DNA of 64,000 nucleotides from an uncultured bacterium. Lineage in GTDB: Bacteria > Pseudomonadota > Gammaproteobacteria > Burkholderiales > Burkholderiaceae_C. Location: contig CAIYQZ010000030.1 of assembly GCA_903928495.1 (NCBI GenBank), positions 124,001 to 188,000 of the forward strand, read 5' to 3'. Below the pieces are notes generated by a model. It had not been told where the DNA came from and did no database searches. It saw only the letters and a program-made list of their open reading frames with translations. A program made the position numbers and the translations under genes. Positions 54,314-61,556 of the stretch are shown piece after piece (the first letter of the stretch is position 1; every line of letters begins with the position of its first letter).

Positions 54314-55560
54314 TTGGACCTTCTGACCCACCACGGCTTCAGACCCGTGTAGTTGACAACACCTGGCAAGTGTGCGAACCGCTCCCACAACCGCTGAGCG
54401 CCCGCTGTGATGGAAAAGTAGTTGTAGTCCACGGACTTCGGACTCGTTTTCAGGTACTGAAAGTGCAACTCAAAGCGGTCTCGCTTCAGCGCGCTGTAGT
54501 CTGCAGCCGGGAACATGTCAGCAAACCGTGGATTCAACAGTTTCATGCGCAGCTGCCGCTCATTGGCGCGCACACCAGCCACCTGCAGTGGATCGCACAG
54601 CGCAAAACAACAGCCGTCGGGCGGTGCAGAAAAATCGATCCAGTCCAAGCCCGGTTGCGCAGCCAGAGCCGCGAGTTCAGACCTGAAGCGGTGGGCCATG
54701 GGCAACAGGCTCAACAACGGCAGCCACTGACCCAACGTCAGCAATGACAAGCGCCGCGAGCCAACCAGCGCGCCAGGCTGCAATGTGAGTGCACGGGCCA
54801 CCACTGCTGCGGCCATGATCGCACCCGAGCTGTGCCCAATCACGAGTATTTCGTCATCCTGCCCGTCTGCCAGGCGCTGTGCCAGTATTGCAGCCTGCTC
54901 ATCCAACCGTTGCTCCAGGTCGGGGGTGCGACCCTGGGCCTGCTTAGATGTGAAGTGGTAGCTCCGGACCATCCAGTACATGCTGAAGCGAGCCTCCAGC
55001 TGTCTGGCAAACCATCCAAATCCAATGCCCGCAATGGTCCCGCACAACACTGCGGCCCACGCAAATCCAGTGGCAGCCCACACTGCCCAGCAAACACCTG
55101 CGGTGACGAGCGGCAAGCCCGCTACCACCGCACACAGCAAGGCAAACGGTGCTGCCAGTGCCACAGCTGGCGGCCATGACAACTTGTACATTGCCCACAG
55201 GCTGCCATGCCTCAGGTTGAAAATGCTGGCAGACAACACCTGCCACCACAGAGCAGGTGCACTTTTCTTCCAATGGTTTCTGACCACATCGTCCCAGCGC
55301 ATGAACTCGAAATGCGTTTGGACCAACTCGGTGCCCTGCCCCATCTCGATTGACCACGCTGCATTTCCGTTGGGCTGCTTTCGACGTGGGCCCACCTCCA
55401 GGCGATCGCCCGAAACACCGGCATGGGCTTTCGCCTGATCACGGTACAAGGCGTGATAGTGGCTGGCCCCCTTTGGGTCGAAGCCACTGACATAAAACAC
55501 ACAACGATGACTGACCGGACTGGAAGGCTCGGTCAGCGTTGCTGTGGACGTGTTGGGCAT
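54310..55560 (-). CDS. Membrane protein with serine-hydrolase motif, paralogue 2
   Basis: Predicted 416-residue paralogue. N-terminal block VFYVSGFDPKGASHYHALYR, then FMRWDDVVRNHW; hydrophobic segments at about 130-155 and 155-182; nucleophile elbow DEILVIGHSSGA with Ser244; SLLTLGQWLPLLSLLPMAHRF; WIDFSAPPD with Asp309; LHFQYL with His366, and NYFSITAG. The C-terminus has an extra 25 residues ending in a basic tail (KPWWVRRSK). The ATG at 55560 was chosen 8 bases after the small membrane protein; an upstream extension has no conserved content. ATGA overlap with paralogue 1. Function unknown; see the operon finding. Confidence 0.85.
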   Translation of the reverse strand: MPNTSTATLTEPSSPVSHRCVFYVSGFDPKGASHYHALYRDQAKAHAGVSGDRLEVGPRRKQPNGNAAWSIEMGQGTELVQTHFEFMRWDDVVRNHWKKSAPALWWQVLSASIFNLRHGSLWAMYKLSWPPAVALAAPFALLCAVVAGLPLVTAGVCWAVWAATGFAWAAVLCGTIAGIGFGWFARQLEARFSMYWMVRSYHFTSKQAQGRTPDLEQRLDEQAAILAQRLADGQDDEILVIGHSSGAIMAAAVVARALTLQPGALVGSRRLSLLTLGQWLPLLSLLPMAHRFRSELAALAAQPGLDWIDFSAPPDGCCFALCDPLQVAGVRANERQLRMKLLNPRFADMFPAADYSALKRDRFELHFQYLKTSPKSVDYNYFSITAGAQRLWERFAHLPGVVNYTGLKPWWVRRSK

Positions 55561-55568
55561 CTTGAGGT

Positions 55569-55913
55569 TCAAAAGATGGTCTTTTTCTCCAGGCCCTTTT
55601 GCAGTACAAGGTCCACGACTGGTTGTTCCCGCTTGTTGGCGCGCATGCAATGGTTTTTCTGGAACCGGTCGGTCACCCAAATGACCACCTTGGCCCAACG
55701 CCGGTGCCGCTCACGCCATGCGTGCGACGAGACGCTTTCCCATGCGTAGCCATTGAACACTGAAGCGTTCACAAAATGATCCAAAGCTCTCACACCCGCC
55801 CTGCCCCGCTCGGCACGGGCAAAAAAACCGACCCATACCAAAATGAGATACCCCAACACTGCCATTGGCACCACGGCAGTCATCAACAAAAACCCTGCCA
55901 AACGCTCTTTCAT
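55569..55913 (-). CDS. Small membrane protein of the P450/hydrolase operon
   Basis: Predicted 114-residue protein with one strong hydrophobic segment (AGFLLMTAVVPMAVLGYLIL, about 5-24), then a basic, Trp-rich soluble part (YAWESVSSHAWRERHRRWAK, then VVIWVTDRF) ending in a charged tail. I know of no family. It overlaps the second P450 by 4 bases (ATGA) and is followed 8 bases later by paralogue 2, so it is very likely a real gene and part of the same complex or pathway. One possibility is a membrane tether or electron-transfer adaptor for the soluble P450, which is speculation from position. Confidence 0.7.
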   Translation of the reverse strand: MKERLAGFLLMTAVVPMAVLGYLILVWVGFFARAERGRAGVRALDHFVNASVFNGYAWESVSSHAWRERHRRWAKVVIWVTDRFQKNHCMRANKREQPVVDLVLQKGLEKKTIF

Positions 55914-57298
55914 GCCGCCTGCCGCCTGAACAGTTTGACTTTGACGCCATTGGCTGACCGGATCGTCAGTCGCCCCACGGGCTGCGGAACGTGCCCGACT
56001 ACCGGCTCGAGGCGAAAATCACGTGCCAGGCAAGCCAGGATCAAGGTTGCCTCTTGCAGCGCAAACGCCGCCCCCATGCACACCCTGGGTCCCATGCCAA
56101 AGGGCAGGTATGCCGTGCGAAGGGCCTCACGAGATTCGTCGTTATCGTACCGATCAGGGTTGAAGGCATCGGGTTCTGCCCACCGTGACCGGTGGCGCTG
56201 GATCAGCCATGGCGACACCACAATGGATGAGCCTGCAGGCACCGTTTTGTCGCGCATGGGGCAAGATTGTGTCGACTCCCGCGCCATGAAACCCACTGGC
56301 GGAAACAGGCGCAATGCCTCCCGGAACACGTTGCGCGTGAGGTCAAGCGACTTCATGTCAGACTGTTTTGGGGCACTGGCACCCAGTACAGCCAACGACT
56401 CTTCGTGCATGCGATGCTGAATGTCTGGTGCATTGGCCAGCAAGTGGGCGGACCAAGTCAGGGCGCTGGCCGAGGTTTCATGGCCTGCCAAGAACAGCAT
56501 ACCCACCTGGTCGACCAATTCATCGAACCCAAACGGTGCACCCGTGGCCGGGTCCCGTGCTGTCATGAAGGCTGCGAGGATGTCGTCTTTGCCGCTGTTT
56601 TCGCCCTTCTGCAGGGCGTCATAGCGAGGGCGTACCAGCGAAGCCAGCAAACCCCGTATCTCGGCCGCTGCCCTGCGACTGCGCCACACGTCCCAGGGCC
56701 AAACGAGCCACTTGATGCCATAAAGACTGGGGAGCAACAGCTTGGGCGCGATGGACTGAAAACGCGCAAAAGCTTCAAAGATCCTCTGCGCGGCATCACC
56801 GGTGATGGGCTCAGAGAAGATGGTGCGAAAAATGATGTCTGCAGTGACATGCGTCATTTCAATTTCGATGTCTGGCTGGGCTCCATCATCTGCGAGCTTC
56901 CCCAGCCGCACCAGCATGTCCTGAGTTGCCGCCCACATGGCAGGAAACGCCACATCCAGCTTGGTCTGGCCAAAGGCTGGATCCATCATGTTGCGCTGTC
57001 GTTGCCACTGCGCACCGTTGGTCGTGAAGATGCTGTCGCCCAACAGGGGCCTCAACGCATCGGCAAGCAACTCGCTTTTCGGGAAATTACCTGACGCGTC
57101 GTTCATGACCTGTTTCACGACCGCAGGGTCGTTCACCATGTACAGGTGGTGGCCAGGCAAGTGAACCTCCCCCATCTCCATGCGGTAACTGCGTTCGTAG
57201 AGCGACTCCATCCAAGACACCCGAGCACTGCGAAACAGCGACCAGATGGACGCTTTTTGCTGACGAGGCTTGGGATAAACGGGACAAAAGTGGCTCAT
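55910..57298 (-). CDS. Cytochrome P450, second of two in the operon
   Basis: Predicted 462-residue P450, a clear paralogue of 51753-53123. The heme ligand is Cys407 in FGMGPRVCMGAAFALQEA; AGHETS lies at 271-276; Glu327/Arg330 form ExxR in [24 protein letters not shown] matches the equivalent part of the first P450 ([15 protein letters not shown]), and the tail RLTIRSANGVKVKL matches [14 protein letters not shown]. The ATG at 57298 was chosen for the 4-base ATGA overlap; an upstream start at 57331 would lie inside paralogue 3. As with the first, no redox partner is encoded nearby. Two related P450s in one operon suggest either two oxidation steps or two chain positions. Confidence 0.92.
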   Translation of the reverse strand: MSHFCPVYPKPRQQKASIWSLFRSARVSWMESLYERSYRMEMGEVHLPGHHLYMVNDPAVVKQVMNDASGNFPKSELLADALRPLLGDSIFTTNGAQWQRQRNMMDPAFGQTKLDVAFPAMWAATQDMLVRLGKLADDGAQPDIEIEMTHVTADIIFRTIFSEPITGDAAQRIFEAFARFQSIAPKLLLPSLYGIKWLVWPWDVWRSRRAAAEIRGLLASLVRPRYDALQKGENSGKDDILAAFMTARDPATGAPFGFDELVDQVGMLFLAGHETSASALTWSAHLLANAPDIQHRMHEESLAVLGASAPKQSDMKSLDLTRNVFREALRLFPPVGFMARESTQSCPMRDKTVPAGSSIVVSPWLIQRHRSRWAEPDAFNPDRYDNDESREALRTAYLPFGMGPRVCMGAAFALQEATLILACLARDFRLEPVVGHVPQPVGRLTIRSANGVKVKLFRRQAA

Positions 57299-58491
57299 GT
57301 TTGTTGTTTCCACTGCGTGGCGGTGTTCCACAAGGTAGCGTTACCGGCAGTGAGTTGAAAGTAATCGTATCCGCCCGCCAATGGCGCCGAGCGAAGGTAT
57401 TGGAGGTGCAAGCGTCGCTTGTCATTTTTGAGCAACTGGTAGTCATTTGCCGCAAACAGCGTGTGAAATCGCGGCGATACAAACGCCTGCCTGCGCGGCA
57501 CCTCTTCAGCACCCAGGCAAATGGCAAAGGGATCAATCAGCGCAAAGCTGCCCCAGTCGGTGGGGGCAGACACGTCCACCCACGTTGCGCCCGAAGCCCG
57601 GGCGCGAGCCAACACCCGGCGGTACCCGTGAGCTGCGGGCATCAAGCCCAGCAGGGGCATGCATTGCGCCAGCGTCAACACAGACAAACGGTCCATGGCA
57701 CCCTCAGACCCCTCACACAGCTTGTTGACCCGAGCCAAAACATCGGCCGCCAGCATGCTGCCCACACTGTAGCCCACCACCAGCACTTCATCGTCAGCTT
57801 GGCCTGAGGCATCTCCGTGCAGCAGGCGGTGGGCCACGCGTTGCGCCATGTCATCCAAACGTTGGTCCAGCACCGGTAAGCGCCCCCTTGCCCAGCGGTC
57901 GGCAAACCGGTAGATGCGAAGCAACCAGGATGTGTGCAGGCGTTTTTCTATGCGAAACGCCAGCCCAAGCACACCAGCCGCCAGCCCTGCGCCCCACGCC
58001 CAACCCAGTTCGGCTGCCAGCCACAGGCCGCCCCCAGCAGCCAGCAGAGACGTCAGCAACCAAAAAATGGCCGGATAGGCCAGCGCCAGCAAAGTGCGCC
58101 GACTTTGAGACCACACACGCACCAGCGCCACACCCGATGAAATGGCTGACCAGTAGGCCAACACAGAGCCCACCAGCACACCCCACCACCCCTTGGGCCA
58201 CTGGCTGCGCACAATGTCGTCCCAAACCAGAAACTCCATGTCTACCGACACGGCTTCATGCTGATCGGGGGCCTGTGCGGGCCGACTGGCTTTCACAGTC
58301 CAGCCCTGCACATGTTCAGCCCGTTTCTCACGCGGACCAACGTAGTACTCCCAGCCGTTTGTGGCGCCTTGACGTGGCGCTTCGGTTCGGTAGGTGCGGT
58401 GGTAATGGGCTGCCCCCTTGGGGTCAAACCCGCTGATGAAAAACACCGCCCTTCTGCGAACCACTTGCAAGTGCTGTTCAGGTGCGCTCAT
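57295..58491 (-). CDS. Membrane protein with serine-hydrolase motif, paralogue 3
   Basis: Predicted 398-residue paralogue. Blocks in order: AVFFISGFDPKGAAHYHRTY, FLVWDDIVRSQW, hydrophobic segments at about 134-151 and 154-178, the elbow DEVLVVGYSVGS (Ser242, with Tyr in place of the His seen in the other two), SVLTLAQCMPLLGLMPAAHGY, WVDVSAPTD (Asp306), LHLQYL (His362) and YDYFQLTAG. The His-to-Tyr change next to the serine is tolerated in many hydrolases. Its ATG at 58491 overlaps the glycosyltransferase stop by 4 bases, and its stop overlaps the second P450. Function unknown. Confidence 0.85.
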   Translation of the reverse strand: MSAPEQHLQVVRRRAVFFISGFDPKGAAHYHRTYRTEAPRQGATNGWEYYVGPREKRAEHVQGWTVKASRPAQAPDQHEAVSVDMEFLVWDDIVRSQWPKGWWGVLVGSVLAYWSAISSGVALVRVWSQSRRTLLALAYPAIFWLLTSLLAAGGGLWLAAELGWAWGAGLAAGVLGLAFRIEKRLHTSWLLRIYRFADRWARGRLPVLDQRLDDMAQRVAHRLLHGDASGQADDEVLVVGYSVGSMLAADVLARVNKLCEGSEGAMDRLSVLTLAQCMPLLGLMPAAHGYRRVLARARASGATWVDVSAPTDWGSFALIDPFAICLGAEEVPRRQAFVSPRFHTLFAANDYQLLKNDKRRLHLQYLRSAPLAGGYDYFQLTAGNATLWNTATQWKQQT

Positions 58492-59762
58492 GCCCACGCC
58501 TCCAGTTGCTGGCACATGTCACTCAAATCGGTGCGGGTGTTCACGAACCTCTCTTTTGCCACTGCCTGTGCACGGGCAGTGACGCCAGATGCCAGCAACG
58601 CCGACAGCCCTCGCTGCACATCCAAAGCCCGCGGTGGACCCTTGGGCAAGGAAATAGCCACGCCCAATCTTTCAAGGCGCCATGCGTTGTCAAACTGGTC
58701 GAATGCCTGTGGCCACAGCAACTGAGGAATGCCCGCTCGCAGGGCTTGCGCGGTGCTCCCCACGCCCCCATGGTGCACCAGCGCCCTGGCGAGCGGCAGC
58801 AATTGCGCAAACGGCTGGTGCGGGCCGCACCAGCAGCCAGGCGCCGTTGCCTGGGCTACCACGTCGTCAGGCACCGGCCCCAGCAGCACCCCGCGCAACC
58901 CCAAGGCCGGCAACACCTGGGCAACAGCGCGGAACAATGCAGCCCCATGCATTTGACCTGTACCCGGCATCACGACCACCGGCGGTGGGCCCTGATTCAA
59001 AAAAGCCTGCAGGCCCGCATCGAGCGATGAGTCCTCATCGAACAACGGGAAACTGCCTTGCCTGACCTGGGCAGGCCAGTCTGATACAGGCGGGGCAAAC
59101 CACGGCGGAAACAGGGTGAGCCCCCCCAAGGGGGAGTGCATCCAGTTCCCGAAGACAGATTCACCGAGAGCTGCCAGCCCTAACTCGCGGCGCAGCTCAT
59201 TCAATGTTGGCAACACCAGCGGCTGAAGCTTGAACCGGTCCAACGCCTTCCAGGCCATTCGCGGCAACCACCCGGGCACGCCTGAAGACAAGCGCCACTG
59301 AGCCAGGGTCATGGGGGGCTGGCAAGTACGCAACATGGTTGCCGCGGTATAAGTGCTGACAAGCGGTAAGCCCCAAGCTTCGTGGGCAAGCCGGGCGCCA
59401 AACGCCACCGGGTTGGCCACCACCAGTCCGCGCCCATTGGTCGGCAGTTGCTGTTTCCACGCATCCAGTGCACTCAGCGTGGGCCTCAAGGCAGGGCGCA
59501 ACATGTAGCGCCACATGACACCCAGGCCATCGACCGGATGCCAGAGCTTTGGGTGGTTCAGCGTCTGCGCCTGCTGCGGGGCCGTGCCAATGGGCACACA
59601 GGCCAACCCCTGCTCCAGAGCCCGCTGTTCAAACACGGCGTTGGTCAGCAGCGTGACGGAGTGGCCACGCTCCAACATGGCCTGCCCAAGACCCAGCATG
59701 GGGTGAACATCACCCAGACTGCCCAACGTGACCAGTGCCACGTGCACTCTGGCCCCTGTCAT
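58488..59762 (-). CDS. GT1-family glycosyltransferase (UGT/MGT type)
   Basis: Predicted 424-residue GT-B-fold glycosyltransferase. The N-terminal lobe starts VHVALVTLGSLGDVHPMLGL, the usual acceptor side of RhlB/UgtP and macrolide glycosyltransferases. The nucleotide-sugar lobe has PPPVVVMPGTGQ and the PSPG-like site LVHHGGVGSTAQALRAGIPQ (residues 328-347, His/Gly core HHGGVGST) followed by QAFDQFDNA with the donor Asp/Gln. It has no membrane segment. Such enzymes glycosylate lipids, hydroxyl-bearing fatty acids or small molecules. Next to P450s this suggests glycosylation of a hydroxylated acyl chain, as in rhamnolipid- or sophorolipid-like chemistry (inference). Its ATG overlaps the KpsC-like stop by 4 bases. 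Confidence 0.9.
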   Translation of the reverse strand: MTGARVHVALVTLGSLGDVHPMLGLGQAMLERGHSVTLLTNAVFEQRALEQGLACVPIGTAPQQAQTLNHPKLWHPVDGLGVMWRYMLRPALRPTLSALDAWKQQLPTNGRGLVVANPVAFGARLAHEAWGLPLVSTYTAATMLRTCQPPMTLAQWRLSSGVPGWLPRMAWKALDRFKLQPLVLPTLNELRRELGLAALGESVFGNWMHSPLGGLTLFPPWFAPPVSDWPAQVRQGSFPLFDEDSSLDAGLQAFLNQGPPPVVVMPGTGQMHGAALFRAVAQVLPALGLRGVLLGPVPDDVVAQATAPGCWCGPHQPFAQLLPLARALVHHGGVGSTAQALRAGIPQLLWPQAFDQFDNAWRLERLGVAISLPKGPPRALDVQRGLSALLASGVTARAQAVAKERFVNTRTDLSDMCQQLEAWA

Positions 59763-60811
59763 GGCCTGGCCAACAAGGGGCGCAGAGCCCGGCGCCACAA
59801 AGGCAACTGGCTGGGCGAAGATTGCCTGAGCAGCAGCAACGCTGCCACAGCGTCTTCGGCCGAGCAGGGTTGTGAGGCGCCCGGCGCGAGGTACACCGGG
59901 TAATGCAACAAGGCGCCCGCTACCAACTCGTCAAGCGTCAGTTTGCGGGTTCGGCGCGACACCCCCTGGCGGTCGGTGGTCAGGCCCCACCCGGCGTAAA
60001 ACGGTTGCCCGTGGCAACACACCCGAATGCCACGCAGCAAAGCTTCAAAGCCGGTGAGCGACGTCATGACATGCACCTCGTCGACAAGGGGCAGCAACTG
60101 CCCCATGTTGGCCTGCGGCAGTAACTCGTTGCACCAGCGGGCAGCCTCGTCCTCATGTGCACCCGCACGGCGCAAACCGGCCACCACGTCGGGGTGCGGT
60201 TTGTACACCAACCAGGCATCCGGTTCTGCCTGCCGCACAAACTGCAGCAGAGCCAAGTTGGTGCGTATATCTTGCGCACCCCAACGGATGGAAGCATCGG
60301 TTTCAACCTGGCCTGCCACCAGCACCACACGCCCAACGCCAGGCGGGCGATGCCAAGCGTGCCCCATCAGGTTGTATTTGCTGACACCTTGAGCGACCAG
60401 TTGCTGGCGCAAAAGGCCCGCCCGCTCCAAGTCAGAGGCAGTGAACGCGCGGGTTTGCAGCAGGGTTTCAAGGTCGTTGGGTGTGCGGCTGTCAAAGTAG
60501 ATGCCTTGCGTGTCCACCACCCACGACAGCGGCGTCACCAGATCTGCACCCAGCCCCACCGAACGGATGAAACCGTCTTCCAATCGCACCACCCTGACGC
60601 TTTCGGACAGGCCAGCGGGGGGTTCTGCCGCACCCCACAACAGCAAGTCAGCGTCGTCTGGCACCTGTGCGGCCTGGGAGACAAAGCGCACGTCTTCGCG
60701 CTGACAGAACTGGCGAACCAACGGGCGTTTGCGCATTGAAAAGCCATGTGCGCAGACGATTGGACGCAGGCTGCGCACATTCAGTTGAGAATTTGTCTGA
60801 TTTGCAGGCAT
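59759..60811 (-). CDS. Single-module KpsC-like capsule glycosyltransferase
   Basis: Predicted 350-residue protein similar to one of the two modules of KpsC, the enzyme that builds the beta-linked Kdo linker joining group 2 capsules to a lipid. Seen: RLEDGFIRSVGLGADL (76-91), GQVETDASI (167-175), LVYKPHPD (201-208) and DEVHVMTSLTGFEALL, then FYAGWGLTTD. KpsC has about 675 residues with two such modules; here only one is present, and no kpsS, kpsD, kpsE, kpsM or kpsT homologue is in the window. The ATG at 60811 was chosen; an in-frame GTG at 60829 is also possible. Its stop overlaps the GT1-type gene by 4 bases. It may add a Kdo-like sugar to a lipid or glycan. Confidence 0.88.
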   Translation of the reverse strand: MPANQTNSQLNVRSLRPIVCAHGFSMRKRPLVRQFCQREDVRFVSQAAQVPDDADLLLWGAAEPPAGLSESVRVVRLEDGFIRSVGLGADLVTPLSWVVDTQGIYFDSRTPNDLETLLQTRAFTASDLERAGLLRQQLVAQGVSKYNLMGHAWHRPPGVGRVVLVAGQVETDASIRWGAQDIRTNLALLQFVRQAEPDAWLVYKPHPDVVAGLRRAGAHEDEAARWCNELLPQANMGQLLPLVDEVHVMTSLTGFEALLRGIRVCCHGQPFYAGWGLTTDRQGVSRRTRKLTLDELVAGALLHYPVYLAPGASQPCSAEDAVAALLLLRQSSPSQLPLWRRALRPLLARP

Positions 60812-60815
60812 CACC

Positions 60816-61529
60816 TCAACCAGCTTCACCGTCAGATATCAGGGTTGTCTGGACCGACAGGTGCCAGTCTTTGAGTTTGCGCAGCTCGGCCAGGGTGCGG
60901 AACAAGGCCCGGTTCAGGTTGTCGGCAGCGCGGGCCACACCCGGCTGCTCCATGGCAGCCAGGGTTCGCAAGGCGCGCGCGTGCTCCAAGCCGGCGGCAA
61001 TTGCCTGCCGGTGTTGCCACAGCCACACGCGTGCTTCCGCTTCCAGTTCCAACTGCATCTGATTCAACTCAGACGCGCCGTCCTGCGCAGAAGGAGGGTT
61101 TGAGCGAACAGTCTCCAAACATTGGGCCCAATGGAGTGCCTCGGCTTCAGACATCTCGAGAGACTTGCTGGCATACAAGGCTGCGGCAACAGGGGCTGTA
61201 CCCTGGGGAATGCACAGCGCCTCGTGGAGCTCGGTTTCGGACAGTGGCTGGTTCAGCACACCCAACAGTGCCTGGTGGCTTGCAGCATCGAGTCGGCGCT
61301 TTTTCCACAGCAGGTTGGCCAGGTCGGACACCAACAGGGCTTCGACTGCATTGCGGGGGGCAAAGTCCTTTTGCAACGACCCCAACAGTGCGTGGTAATC
61401 ATCAGAGCATTCGCCGGGCAACACCGACGTTGCGGCATACGCGCCGGTGCTCAGGGCATTGAATGCCACCGCACGCTTGCCTTGCACCGTGCGGGGGCCG
61501 CCGCTTCTTTCGCGCCTGGGCATGGACAT
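60816..61529 (-). CDS. Protein of unknown function, "GK-NA" N-terminal type
   Basis: Predicted 237-residue protein. Near the N-terminus it has SGGPRTVQGKRAVAFNALST followed by GAYAATSVLPGE, the PRT..GK....NA...G..A..LPGE pattern of a common but uncharacterised proteobacterial family (often with R, K and H residues spread through the first 40 positions). The rest is helical and acidic to neutral, with LANLLWKKRRLDAAS and long Ala/Leu/Glu helices. The ATG at 61529 was chosen; GGAG lies upstream and the TTG at 61556 is less likely. It ends 4 bases before the KpsC-like start, so it belongs to the operon, but its link to glycan or P450 chemistry is unknown. Confidence 0.7.
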   Translation of the reverse strand: MSMPRRERSGGPRTVQGKRAVAFNALSTGAYAATSVLPGECSDDYHALLGSLQKDFAPRNAVEALLVSDLANLLWKKRRLDAASHQALLGVLNQPLSETELHEALCIPQGTAPVAAALYASKSLEMSEAEALHWAQCLETVRSNPPSAQDGASELNQMQLELEAEARVWLWQHRQAIAAGLEHARALRTLAAMEQPGVARAADNLNRALFRTLAELRKLKDWHLSVQTTLISDGEAG

Positions 61530-61556
61530 AAGCTGTTCGCTCCATGCAGAGTCCAA

